Position numbers and translations under genes: made by a program | Shown: positions 1 to 7,701 of the stretch, piece by piece | How the letters are laid out: each line of letters starts with the position of its first letter | Position numbering within the stretch: the first letter of the stretch is position 1 | The notes under the pieces: model-generated | Databases searched by the model: none | What the model was told of the DNA's origin: nothing | The model's input: the letters and a program-made list of their open reading frames with translations, nothing else | Origin: UBA1046 sp964624395 | GTDB lineage: Bacteria; Bacillota; Clostridia; Saccharofermentanales; DTU023 | Assembly (NCBI GenBank): GCA_964624395.1 | Contig: CAZUWY010000018.1 | Span: forward strand, 1-28,911 | Direction: 5' to 3' | DNA length: 28,911 nucleotides

Positions 1-180
1 ATCACCACCACAGCGATCACTTACATGCCCACGATCATCATCGCCACGAAGATCATGCACATGGGCACTACCACGACCATGGGCACGATCATCACCATCA
101 CAGCGATCACGTACATGCCCACGATCATCATCGCCACGAAGATCATGCACATGCCCACAATCACCATCACGACCATCATG
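1..180. repeat. 90-bp tandem duplication encoding His-rich segment of LarC
   Basis: Bases 1-64 recur at 91-154 with two mismatches (positions 8/98 and 21/111), giving a 90-bp (30-codon) period. The duplication is in frame and encodes two copies of a unit beginning HHHSDH. The second half of each unit (65-90 and 155-180) has diverged. Confidence 0.85.
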
Positions 181-1208
181 CCCATGTTCATGATCATGAA
201 CATGGGCATAGCCACGTGCATCGGGGCTTGAAAGATATCTCAGAGATAATAAGCCAGCTGGATCTGCCAGCAAAAGTCAAAGAGGATGCTCTTTTTGTCT
301 ATACTTTGCTAGCAGAAGCAGAGGCCAATTCCCATAATATGCCTGTGCAGGAAATTCACTTTCATGAGGTTGGCACTCTGGATGCGATCATTGATATTGT
401 CTCTTTTTCCCTCTTGATTCATTTGCTTAAGCCGGATTTGATCATGGCCAGCCCGCCAAGCACGGGCAGCGGTTTTGTGCGCTGCGCTCACGGGATACTA
501 CCTGTGCCGGCACCTGCCACCTCCTATCTGCTGCGAGGCATGCCCAGCTATAGCGGCAGCATCAAGGGAGAGCTTTTAACACCTACCGCTGCTGCCTTGC
601 TGGCTTATTTTGTGCAAGATTATGGTCCTAAGCCATTGGGAGTCTGGCGCTTGGAAGGTGTTGGCCTGGGGGACAAAGAGTTTCCTGCTCTAAATGCCGT
701 GCGTGTCTGGCTGGGAGAGCTCTCAAAAGAGAGGGACAGTGTTTCCCTGCTGGCTGAAAAATTAGATCTTCAGTATGAAAAACTCTATTTACTGGAAGCC
801 AATTTGGACGATATGAATGGCGAGGAGATTGCTTTTGCTGCAGAGAAGCTTAGATCTGCCGGTGCCTTAGATGTCTCGCTAAAGCAACTGATTATGAAAA
901 AGGGCAGACCCGGTATCTTGCTCAGTGTCCTTTGCCGCCAGGCAGAGCTCGAAGAAATATTGTCCAGTCTCTTTAAACATAGCAGCACTCTTGGAGTTAG
1001 GATGATCAATTGTGACCGTCTTTCTCTGGCTAGAAAAATAAATATCGATGAGAGTCCGCTTGGATCTATTAGAAGAAAGATTGCCAAAGGGGCCGGACTG
1101 ATCAGAGAAAAGATTGAATATGAAGATCTCTCTCGCCTGGCTGAAGAAAATGATCTCAGTCTTGAGGAGATAAAAAGGCGCTTGCAAAAAGAGAAGAAAA
1201 ATTGTTAG
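1..1208 (+). CDS. larC: Nickel pincer cofactor biosynthesis protein LarC, 5' end outside the window
   Basis: The reading frame is open from base 3, so the gene starts before the window. The first 73 visible codons encode a segment with 40 histidines. It is followed by conserved LarC (DUF111) sequence: EIHFHEVGTLDAIIDI, then STGSGFV and THGILPVPAPAT-like (CAHGILPVPAPAT), then the C-terminal LarC2 part with LLEANLDDMNGEE and KKGRPG. LarC is the CTP-dependent cyclometallase that inserts nickel into the pyridinium-dithiocarboxylate nucleotide, giving the nickel-pincer cofactor of lactate racemase and related enzymes. The His-rich segment probably binds or stores nickel (inference). In Lactiplantibacillus, larC1 and larC2 are joined by a programmed frameshift; here both parts lie in one continuous frame. 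A weakly supported GTG at 216 would start after the His segment, but the upstream frame is clearly protein coding. larB and larE are not in view. Confidence 0.9.
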   Translation, partial: HHHSDHLHAHDHHRHEDHAHGHYHDHGHDHHHHSDHVHAHDHHRHEDHAHAHNHHHDHHAHVHDHEHGHSHVHRGLKDISEIISQLDLPAKVKEDALFVYTLLAEAEANSHNMPVQEIHFHEVGTLDAIIDIVSFSLLIHLLKPDLIMASPPSTGSGFVRCAHGILPVPAPATSYLLRGMPSYSGSIKGELLTPTAAALLAYFVQDYGPKPLGVWRLEGVGLGDKEFPALNAVRVWLGELSKERDSVSLLAEKLDLQYEKLYLLEANLDDMNGEEIAFAAEKLRSAGALDVSLKQLIMKKGRPGILLSVLCRQAELEEILSSLFKHSSTLGVRMINCDRLSLARKINIDESPLGSIRRKIAKGAGLIREKIEYEDLSRLAEENDLSLEEIKRRLQKEKKNC

Positions 1209-1213
1209 AAGCT

Positions 1214-1244
1214 GGATTATCTAATCCCTGCATAGTGTTATAAT
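1214..1244 (+). promoter_or_regulatory. Extended -10 promoter of hisS with an upstream dyad
   Basis: TGTTATAAT at 1236-1244 is a perfect extended -10 (TG-N-TATAAT), about 40 bp before the hisS start. There is no convincing -35 box, as is typical for extended -10 promoters. The inverted repeat GGATTA-tc-TAATCC (1214-1227) occupies the -35 region and could be an operator or a weak end signal for larC. The leader is far too short for a T-box. Confidence 0.5.
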
Positions 1245-1284
1245 CATAGAAATCGGGCAATATATGAGGAGAATTTAAGATATT

Positions 1285-2535
1285 ATGACTTTTATTAAGA
1301 CACCCGTACGCGGTATGCCGGAACAGACGCCTCGAGAGATGGAGCTGCGCAATTATGTCTTAAATCAAATCCGCACTGTCTACCGTTCCTATGGCTATTT
1401 GCAAATTGAAACTCCCGCCATAGAACATATTGAAAATCTTACTGGTGATCAGGGTGGAGAAAACGAAAAGCTGATGTTTCGCATTCTCAAGCGGGGTGAA
1501 AGTCTCGAAAGAGCTCTCAAGGACGAAAACAATGAGCTTTGTGCAGAGGGCCTGCGCTACGATTTGACCGTACCCCTCACCCGTTTTTATGCCAATAATA
1601 TGAATGAGCTGCCACTCCCTTTCAAAGTTATGCAGATGGGACCTGTCTGGCGAGCTGACCGCCCCCAGCGCGGGCGCTATCGTCAGTTTGTTCAATGCGA
1701 TATCGATATTTTAGGTGAGAGCTCCATTCTGGCGGAGATAGAGCTTATTACTGCAACAACTGAAGCTCTTTTGAGCCTCGGTTTTGAAGACCTGGTAGTT
1801 AAGTTAAATGACCGCCGCATCCTCAGGGCGATGGCTTTGTATGCCGGCTTTTCTGAAGATCAGCTGGGGGAGATATATATACTGCTCGACAAAATGGACA
1901 GAATCGGCTTTACAGGCCTGAGAGATGAATTGATCGCTGCCGGTTATTCGTCAGAAAATGTCGATAAATATCTGGGGCTGTTTAGGGAACTGCCTGAGTC
2001 AACTTTAAGCAGAGCCTATTTTGAAAACAATCCAGAAATCCTAGCCAATATCTCTTTATTTGACAATCTTGATCAGATTCTAACTGCTGCCCGCCAGTTG
2101 ACTGCTTCTGAAGTGAGTATAGTCTTTGATCCCACTTTGGTGCGCGGGATGGGTTATTATACCGGCACTATTTTTGAGGTGACCATGCCCGGCATGGCAG
2201 GCTCTGTTGCCGGTGGCGGCCGCTATGATGAGATGATTGAAAAATATGTCAATCAGCCGGTAGCAGCCTGCGGCTTCTCCATCGGCTTTGAACGCATCAT
2301 TGTACTTTTGGAAGAGCAGGGATTAATTCCGGGCTTCACCGACCCGCGGACAGCCTATCTGTTGGATCGAAATCTTGATGCCGAGCAAATGACAAGGATC
2401 ATGCGGGAGGCTTCCTATCGCCGGGTTAACGGTGAAACAATCTTTGTTGCCACCAGACGTAGAAACATCCGCAAGCAAATAGAAGAGCTCGAGGAATTGG
2501 GCTATTCGCATTTTGAGGAATTTTCAGCAGATTAA
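1285..2535 (+). CDS. hisS: Histidyl-tRNA synthetase
   Basis: This 416-residue class II aminoacyl-tRNA synthetase charges tRNA-His in the cytoplasm. Visible family features are the N-terminal RGMPEQTPREME (motif 1 region), LRYDLTVPLTRFYANN, motif 2 with MGPVWRADRPQRGRYRQFVQCDIDI, the histidine-specific LVRGMGYYTGTIFEV, GGGRYDEM, and motif 3 CGFSIGFERI. The insertion between motifs 1 and 2 (KLMFRILKRGESLERALKDE) makes it resemble the eukaryote-like branch more than the E. coli enzyme. The C-terminal anticodon-binding domain is short, about 72 residues after motif 3, and ends at RKQIEELEELGYSHFEEF without the usual final strands. GAGGAG at 1266-1271 is 13 nt from the ATG, a rather long spacing. 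It has its own promoter; upp follows 49 bp later. Confidence 0.93.
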   Translation: MTFIKTPVRGMPEQTPREMELRNYVLNQIRTVYRSYGYLQIETPAIEHIENLTGDQGGENEKLMFRILKRGESLERALKDENNELCAEGLRYDLTVPLTRFYANNMNELPLPFKVMQMGPVWRADRPQRGRYRQFVQCDIDILGESSILAEIELITATTEALLSLGFEDLVVKLNDRRILRAMALYAGFSEDQLGEIYILLDKMDRIGFTGLRDELIAAGYSSENVDKYLGLFRELPESTLSRAYFENNPEILANISLFDNLDQILTAARQLTASEVSIVFDPTLVRGMGYYTGTIFEVTMPGMAGSVAGGGRYDEMIEKYVNQPVAACGFSIGFERIIVLLEEQGLIPGFTDPRTAYLLDRNLDAEQMTRIMREASYRRVNGETIFVATRRRNIRKQIEELEELGYSHFEEFSAD

Positions 2536-2584
2536 ATTTCTCTATAAATTGACTTAAACGAAAATAGAATGCGAGGAGCATATT

Positions 2585-3229
2585 ATGGATCTGAACTTAC
2601 CTGAGAATGTGATTATCTTTGATCATCCCCTTATCCAGCACAAAGTGGGTATGCTGAGGGACAAGACAACATCTACGAAGGAATTTCGCGAATTGGTGGC
2701 CGAAATTGCCATGCTGATGGGTTATGAAGCCACCAGAGATCTGCCCGTGGTTGACCGGGTGGTTGAGACACCGATCGCAAGTGCCATGGTCAAGCAGCTC
2801 AAGGGCTATAAGCTGGCTCTCGTGCCTATCTTAAGGGCAGGGCTGGGTATGGTGGAAGGCATGCTCTCTATCGTGCCTAATGCACGGGTCGGCCACATTG
2901 GCCTCTTTAGGGATCATGACACGCTTAAGCCGATCGACTATTACTGCAAGCTGCCAGAAGATATTGATCAAAGAGATGTTTTCTTGCTTGACCCGATGGT
3001 GGCAACAGGCGGATCAGTTGTTGCGGCCATCGACACTTTGAGAGAGCATGGTGCCAAGCAGATAAAACTTCTTAGCATAATTGCCGCACGTGAGGGCATT
3101 ATGAAAGTGCACGAGGCCTATCCGGATGTAAAGATTTACTGTGCGGCTTTCGATGAGCTCTTAAATGCCGATGCCTATATTGTACCCGGGCTGGGGGACG
3201 CCGGAGATCGGATTTTCGGCACTAAATAA
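2585..3229 (+). CDS. upp: Uracil phosphoribosyltransferase
   Basis: A pyrimidine salvage enzyme converting uracil and PRPP to UMP. At 214 residues it has the normal length. The PRPP-binding loop is LLDPMVATGGS (residues 134-144), and the C-terminal uracil-binding segment is YIVPGLGDAGDRIFGTK (198-214). ILRAGLGMVEG (82-92) is also typical. GAGGAG at 2573-2578 lies 6 nt before the ATG. The next gene starts 11 bp after the stop, so the two are probably cotranscribed. Confidence 0.96.
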   Translation: MDLNLPENVIIFDHPLIQHKVGMLRDKTTSTKEFRELVAEIAMLMGYEATRDLPVVDRVVETPIASAMVKQLKGYKLALVPILRAGLGMVEGMLSIVPNARVGHIGLFRDHDTLKPIDYYCKLPEDIDQRDVFLLDPMVATGGSVVAAIDTLREHGAKQIKLLSIIAAREGIMKVHEAYPDVKIYCAAFDELLNADAYIVPGLGDAGDRIFGTK

Positions 3230-3240
3230 CGGAGTAAAAA

Positions 3241-3795
3241 ATGAAAATAGCTGATATTCAAAGGGATAAAGCCGCGGTATTACTTATTGATCTTCAGGAG
3301 AAAATGATGCCGCCCATCCATAATAAGGAAAGGGTGATAAAAAATGCCGGCATACTGATAAAGCTGGCTGAGTTATATGATCTGCCTCTTTTTTACTGTG
3401 AGCAGTATCCCAAAGGATTGGGTCCGACGGTGTCCGAATTAAAAGAGCGCCTGGACCTTCTTTCAGCCTATAAGCTTGAAAAATCCACCTTTACAGCCGC
3501 ATTGCCCGAAATGCTGGCCGCCATCAATAACAGCAGGCGCCAGCAGCTGATAATTGCCGGCGTCGAAACTCATGTCTGTGTTTTTCAAACAGTCAGGGAT
3601 CTGGTCAAAGAGGATTATGAGATCTATATCCCCTGGGATGCTGTCAGCTCTCGAGATGAGAAAAACAAAGACATTGCTCTGGCCCAGTTCAGGCGAATGC
3701 ATGCCCATATCACATCGACAGAGACTGTTTTATTCGATTTAATTGGAGATTCTTTAGATCCTAATTTCAGAACCTTACAGGCTTTAATTAAATAA
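3241..3795 (+). CDS. Isochorismatase-family cysteine hydrolase
   Basis: A 184-residue protein of the isochorismatase-like hydrolase fold (YcaC/nicotinamidase superfamily). The expected catalytic triad is visible: Asp17 in LLIDLQEKM, Lys81 in KLEKSTF and Cys113 in AGVETHVCV. The cis-peptide motif GVETHVC is intact. The substrate cannot be read from sequence. Nicotinamidases normally carry a metal-binding DxHxxxH, which is not seen after the first Asp, so a YcaC-like amidohydrolase of unknown substrate is more likely. It lies 11 bp after upp with GGAG before the ATG, so it belongs to the same transcription unit. Confidence 0.85.
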   Translation: MKIADIQRDKAAVLLIDLQEKMMPPIHNKERVIKNAGILIKLAELYDLPLFYCEQYPKGLGPTVSELKERLDLLSAYKLEKSTFTAALPEMLAAINNSRRQQLIIAGVETHVCVFQTVRDLVKEDYEIYIPWDAVSSRDEKNKDIALAQFRRMHAHITSTETVLFDLIGDSLDPNFRTLQALIK

Positions 3796-3820
3796 TATTT
3801 CTGGTTAAGCTATTGGCACT

Positions 3821-5116
3821 TTAGCGGGCGTGATGGTATTTCTTGCCCGCTTTAAGGCTTATGCCTCTAATCTTCATCAGCTCTGAAACTGTGACCAGTT
3901 TATACCCGCGCTTATGCAACTCAGGCAATGCGCTGATAAAACCTTTGACGGTGGTGCTGTGAATATCGTGCAGCAAAATAATCTCACCGTTGCCGGCCAT
4001 TTTCAGGATCTGATTTTTGACTGTCGTAGCATTCTTATATTTCCAGTCCAGAGTATCCTGGCTCCACATGATGGCAGGCTTGCCGATGTTTTTCAGAACT
4101 GTGCTATTGGTAGCGCCATAGGGAGGCCGCATTAATTTACTGACCTTGCCTGTTCTGTTTTTAATGGCTTTATCTGTTTTATCCATTTCCTTTTTAATGC
4201 CAGCTGCAGACAATTTGGTCAAATTGGGATGTGAATAGGTATGACTGCCAATCTCATGACCTTCATTCGCTGCTCTTTTTAAGATGCTTCCATACTTACC
4301 GTCCACCATATTGCCCAGCACAAAGAAGGTAACCTTATCTTTGTTTTTTGCTAGGGCATCTAATAATTGCTTTGTATATGCGGATGGCCCGTCATCAAAG
4401 GTAATGGCAATATATTTTGTGCCTTTTGCAGGTTTAGAGGTAGGTGCTGAAGTTGGTGCAGCTGTGGTAGCGGCTGCCTTGGTTGCTTCTGTTTTATCAG
4501 GAGCTTTTGTATCGGTGGCGTTTTCGTTAACGCTGGTATTATCTTCACTGCCTGAATTTTCTGCTTGACCAGTACTCTCTTCTTGGCCTGTGCTCTCTTC
4601 TTGACCAGTGCTCTCTTCTAGGCCAGTGCTCTCTTCTAGGGTAGTACTTTCTATAACGCTGCTAGTTTTTGCCGCTGTTTTTTTAGCCTCAGTTTGCTTG
4701 CTTGTTTTTTCAACTTTACCAGTGTTTTTTGCTGCTGCCTTAGTGGTAGCCGAAGTGGTGGCAGGTTTATCGGTAAAGGTCTGCATCTCATGCTCTGACT
4801 TGCGAAAGGATGTAAGGACTGTTTCTTTTTTTGCTTCTGTAGCAGTATCTTTTGCTGTAGAAGTAGTCTTTATTGCTGCTGAATCTGAAGTGCTTTTATC
4901 GGTTTCACTCTCATCTGCTGCTTGAATAGCTGAGGTACCAACCTTCTGGCTAGGCAGGGTATCGGCTTCTTCATTCTTTTTAAAATTTAAATCTTTGGCC
5001 GCTACTGAGCCCGAAACAAGCTTATTGAAATCAATCTGAGGTATAACCAAAGCCACAAGCAAAAGAGTGGCCGCGGTCAGGAGAATAATTCTCTTTGTTT
5101 TTGTCTTTAAACGCAT
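3821..5116 (-). CDS. Membrane-anchored polysaccharide deacetylase (NodB family)
   Basis: A 431-residue protein. Residues 1-8 are basic and 9-26 form a signal-anchor helix. Residues 40-230 are a low-complexity linker rich in Thr, Lys, Ala, Glu and Ser, containing tandem EESTGQ hexads (161-184). Residues 234-415 are a NodB carbohydrate esterase family 4 domain. All catalytic motifs are present: TFDDGP (239-244), metal-binding SHTYSHP (His292, His296), RPPYG (330-334), DTLDW (354-358) and LLHDIH (His383). It probably removes N-acetyl groups from peptidoglycan or another surface glycan outside the membrane, which often raises lysozyme resistance (inference). It is monocistronic, with its own promoter and a palindrome in the leader. 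The ATG follows AAGGAAA at short spacing. Confidence 0.9.
   Translation of the reverse strand: MRLKTKTKRIILLTAATLLLVALVIPQIDFNKLVSGSVAAKDLNFKKNEEADTLPSQKVGTSAIQAADESETDKSTSDSAAIKTTSTAKDTATEAKKETVLTSFRKSEHEMQTFTDKPATTSATTKAAAKNTGKVEKTSKQTEAKKTAAKTSSVIESTTLEESTGLEESTGQEESTGQEESTGQAENSGSEDNTSVNENATDTKAPDKTEATKAAATTAAPTSAPTSKPAKGTKYIAITFDDGPSAYTKQLLDALAKNKDKVTFFVLGNMVDGKYGSILKRAANEGHEIGSHTYSHPNLTKLSAAGIKKEMDKTDKAIKNRTGKVSKLMRPPYGATNSTVLKNIGKPAIMWSQDTLDWKYKNATTVKNQILKMAGNGEIILLHDIHSTTVKGFISALPELHKRGYKLVTVSELMKIRGISLKAGKKYHHAR
3823..3851. terminator. Possible bidirectional terminator hairpin between convergent genes
   Basis: AGCGGGC (3823-3829) and GCCCGCT (3845-3851) form a GC-rich 7-bp stem with a 15-nt loop between two convergent genes. 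The arms overlap the last codons of the deacetylase gene. No long T-tract follows on either strand, so this call is weak. Confidence 0.35.
4565..4636. repeat. 18-bp tandem repeats encoding EESTG(L/Q) hexads
   Basis: Four in-frame 18-bp units in the deacetylase gene encode EESTGL once and EESTGQ three times (residues 161-184). A degenerate unit (AENSGS) follows. They lie in the stalk linking the membrane anchor to the catalytic domain, so copy-number change would alter stalk length. Confidence 0.8.
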
Positions 5117-5137
5117 AAAGTTTCCTTAAAACAACAG

Positions 5138-5152
5138 CGCAGTTAAACTGCG
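5138..5152. promoter_or_regulatory. 15-bp perfect palindrome in the deacetylase 5' leader (candidate operator)
   Basis: CGCAGTTAAACTGCG is a perfect dyad (7-bp arms around one base), about 10-24 bp downstream of the predicted transcription start and 21 bp before the ATG. It is placed like a roadblock operator; no regulator is identified. Confidence 0.45.
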
Positions 5153-5168
5153 AACTCATCTAGCTGTC

Positions 5169-5197
5169 ATAATACCCCTCAGCTTGAAAGTATTCAA
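5169..5197 (-). promoter_or_regulatory. Sigma-A type promoter of the deacetylase gene
   Basis: On the - strand, TTGAAT (5197-5192) and TATTAT (5174-5169) are separated by exactly 17 bp. The predicted start is near 5162, giving a leader of about 45 nt. Confidence 0.55.
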
Positions 5198-5256
5198 TAA
5201 CAAAGGGATTACATCTGGCGGTTGTACCTGTAGGAACAATACTTCTTTGGCCGCAG

Positions 5257-6177
5257 TTATTTATTAAAAATATGCCAGCCATACTTTGTCGATAACTGCT
5301 CCAAGATGGCAATTGCTCCTATGCTGTTGCCATTTCTATCCAGCGCCGGGCCAAAAGCGCCAATGCCCAGACGCTGGCCAGCGATGGCAATAATTCCTCC
5401 ACCGACACCGCTTTTAGCCGGCAAACCAACTTTAACGGCAAATTCTCCGCTGCCATCATAGAGGCCGCAGGTAAACATCAATGCTTTGGCAATTTTTGCT
5501 GCCTGATTAGATATCAATCTGTCTGCTGTTTCAAGATCTCTGCCCCCGTTTGCTAATACTGCGGCAAACACGGCCAGATCCCTAGCGGTGACACTGATGG
5601 CACAGGATCTGGTATAAAAGCGCAGGGATTCATCTAGGTCACCTCGCAGTAGTTTTAATCTTTTCAACTCCCAGGCTAGGGAATGATTGCGCTCACTATG
5701 GGCGTATTCCGAGGCATAGACAGATTCATTGACACAAATGGCCGGATTTTTACACAGTGTTTTCACTTTGTCCAGAAATTGATCAAAACTGATCAGGCTG
5801 GACAGCAGTGAGGAAATGACGATTGCTCCCGCATTGATCAGGGGGTTGCTCGGCTTTTCTGAAAATTCACCCAAAGTGGAAAGTTCACTGAAAGGAGCGC
5901 CCGAAGGCTCCATGCCGACTAAATTGAAAAGGTCAGCCTCGCCCACTAAATCCAGGGCATAGATTAAAGCAAAGATTTTTTCAATGCTCTGTAAAGTGAA
6001 ATAACAGTCATAATCCCCTGCGTTATATTTAATTCCGCCCAGTTCAATGATTGAAATGCCCAGCAGATTGGGATCAATCTTGGATAATTCTGGGATATAG
6101 TCTGCCACCTTGCCTCTATTTAGCTTTGTCCTTGTTTCTGCGACAATCCCGTCGAGAATTTTTTGAAAGTCTTGCAT
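5257..6177 (-). CDS. glsA: Glutaminase A
   Basis: A 306-residue serine-dependent beta-lactamase-fold glutaminase hydrolysing L-glutamine to glutamate and ammonia in the cytoplasm. The catalytic Ser-x-x-Lys is TLQSIEKIF (Ser64, Lys67). Other conserved elements are GMEPSGAPFSEL (88-99), PSNPLINAGAI (109-119), YTRSCAISVTARDLA and the oxyanion region KSGVGGGI. The length matches the family (about 305-310). The ATG is preceded by GAGGGAGAT. The gene is divergent from eno, with a 141-bp shared intergenic region, and runs toward the deacetylase gene, which has a separate promoter. Confidence 0.93.
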   Translation of the reverse strand: MQDFQKILDGIVAETRTKLNRGKVADYIPELSKIDPNLLGISIIELGGIKYNAGDYDCYFTLQSIEKIFALIYALDLVGEADLFNLVGMEPSGAPFSELSTLGEFSEKPSNPLINAGAIVISSLLSSLISFDQFLDKVKTLCKNPAICVNESVYASEYAHSERNHSLAWELKRLKLLRGDLDESLRFYTRSCAISVTARDLAVFAAVLANGGRDLETADRLISNQAAKIAKALMFTCGLYDGSGEFAVKVGLPAKSGVGGGIIAIAGQRLGIGAFGPALDRNGNSIGAIAILEQLSTKYGWHIFNK

Positions 6178-6276
6178 TTTATCTCCCTCTCAAGCATATA
6201 TTCTCTTGCTCACATAATAGCCCAAGCCAGACTGATATTTCTTCCTTCTAGTTTATCCTTCAATCAGTTAGAATAA

Positions 6277-6289
6277 TAGCAAATTGCTA
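6277..6289. promoter_or_regulatory. 13-bp palindrome upstream of eno
   Basis: TAGCAAATTGCTA is a perfect dyad in the glsA-eno divergent region, 30 bp before the eno start and just after a TAGAAT (6269-6274) that could be a -10 box. It may be an operator; short AT-rich dyads also occur by chance. Confidence 0.25.
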
Positions 6290-6318
6290 AGCGATGAATC
6301 TAGCTAAAGGGGGATATT

Positions 6319-7620
6319 ATGGAAGAACTGATTATTCTGGATATCAAGGCCAGAGAGATTATTGATTCGCGTGGGAATCCTACAGTTGAGGCTGAAGTAT
6401 ATGCAGATGACGGTTCCATGGGCAGAGCAGCCGTGCCATCTGGTGCTTCCACAGGTGCCTTTGAGGCTGTTGAGCTTCGGGACGAGGATGAATCTCGCTT
6501 TTTGGGCAAAGGGGTAATAAAAGCTGTTAAAAATATTGATGAGATTATTACCCCCAAACTGCTGGGACGTAATATCTATGCTCAAAATGAGATCGATGCT
6601 CTGCTCAGAGAGCTGGATGGCACGGAGAACAAAAGGAGATTGGGCGCCAATGCTGTCCTGGCCGTTTCTTTAGCTACTGCACAATGTGCAGCCGCCTCAC
6701 TCGATATGCCTTTGTGGAGATATCTGGGTGGAGTCAGAGCCCATATTCTGCCCGTACCGATGATGAATGTCATCAATGGCGGCCAACATGCCGACAACAG
6801 CATTAATTTGCAGGAGTTCATGATTATGCCTGTCGGTGCTTCGTCTTTCAGTGAAGCTTTCCGCTGGTGCACAGAAGTGTTTCATAGCCTCAAAAAAGCT
6901 CTGATCAGCGACGGCTACAGCACAGCCGTTGGTGATGAGGGTGGCTTTGCCCCTGATCTAAAAAATGATGAAGAAGCATTAAAATATCTGGTGAAAGCCA
7001 TCGAAATAGCCGGCTATGAGCCGGGGGCAGATTTCTTTATTGCCATGGACCCTGCCGCCACTGAGCTCTACGAGGAGGCAAAGGCGATTGGTAAGGATGG
7101 CTATCTCTTCTGGAAGACCGGTGAATTCAAAAGCAGTGCTGAAATGGTCGATTACTGGACCTATCTGGCAGAGGAATATCCTATCATCTCTCTGGAGGAT
7201 GGCCTGGCTGAAGAAGACTGGAAGGGCTGGCAGCTTCTCAATGAAAGGCTAGGTCATAAATTGCAATTGGTGGGCGATGATCTTTTTGTCACCAACACTG
7301 AGCGCTTGCAGCGGGGAATTGCTCTTGATGCAGCCAATTCAATTTTAATCAAGTTAAATCAAATCGGCAGCCTGACCGAAACAATGGAGGCAATTGAACT
7401 GGCGCAAAAAAATCACTGGACTGCTGTCATATCTCATCGCTCCGGGGAGACGGAGGATGTCTCGATTGCAGATATCGCCGTGGCTACAAATGCCGGCCAG
7501 ATCAAAGCAGGTGCCCCTTCGCGCACAGATCGGGTGGCCAAGTACAATCAATTGCTGCGCATTGAAGAAGAGCTCGGCTCCAGTGCAGTATATGCCGGCA
7601 GCGATGCTTTTACTTTCTAG
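6319..7620 (+). CDS. eno: Enolase (phosphopyruvate hydratase)
   Basis: A 433-residue glycolytic enzyme interconverting 2-phosphoglycerate and phosphoenolpyruvate. Visible are the mobile loop SGASTGAFEA (41-50), GQHADN (155-160), catalytic Glu207 in GDEGGF, magnesium ligands Asp244, Glu293 and Asp320, catalytic Lys345 in LIKLNQIG, and ISHRSGETED (371-380). The metal-ligand segment reads FIAMDPAATE rather than the commoner ALDxAASE, placing this sequence in a less common subgroup, but no active residue is lost. GGGGG at 6308-6312 serves as ribosome binding site. A strong terminator follows, so the gene is probably monocistronic. Confidence 0.97.
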   Translation: MEELIILDIKAREIIDSRGNPTVEAEVYADDGSMGRAAVPSGASTGAFEAVELRDEDESRFLGKGVIKAVKNIDEIITPKLLGRNIYAQNEIDALLRELDGTENKRRLGANAVLAVSLATAQCAAASLDMPLWRYLGGVRAHILPVPMMNVINGGQHADNSINLQEFMIMPVGASSFSEAFRWCTEVFHSLKKALISDGYSTAVGDEGGFAPDLKNDEEALKYLVKAIEIAGYEPGADFFIAMDPAATELYEEAKAIGKDGYLFWKTGEFKSSAEMVDYWTYLAEEYPIISLEDGLAEEDWKGWQLLNERLGHKLQLVGDDLFVTNTERLQRGIALDAANSILIKLNQIGSLTETMEAIELAQKNHWTAVISHRSGETEDVSIADIAVATNAGQIKAGAPSRTDRVAKYNQLLRIEEELGSSAVYAGSDAFTF

Positions 7621-7645
7621 CCTGTAAGACTTACCAGCAAAACTT

Positions 7646-7682
7646 AAAAAAAGGGAGTCGCCCGGGGGCAGCTCCCTTTTTT
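7646..7682. terminator. Bidirectional intrinsic terminator between eno and rocD
   Basis: GGGAG (7653-7657) and CTCCC (7672-7676) close a stem with an inner GCCC/GGGC pairing. An A-tract (7646-7652) lies on the left and a T-tract (7677-7682) on the right, so the same hairpin can end both convergent genes. Confidence 0.9.
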
Positions 7683-7701
7683 GTCTTTTACAAGATCAAT
7701 C

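Noticed and set aside
21..221. Short Met/Val-rich frame on the - strand and a + strand frame at 25-231
   Set aside because: Both are by-products of the CAT/CAC repeats that encode the LarC histidine segment.
1..1208. Programmed frameshift in larC
   Set aside because: The LarC1 and LarC2 parts are in one uninterrupted frame, so no frameshift is needed.
1209..1284. T-box leader for hisS
   Set aside because: The gap is only 76 bp and contains neither the T-box sequence nor a specifier stem or terminator.
4284..4925. + strand frames opposite the deacetylase linker
   Set aside because: They are low-complexity mirrors of the Thr/Lys/Ala-rich linker, with no independent gene signals.
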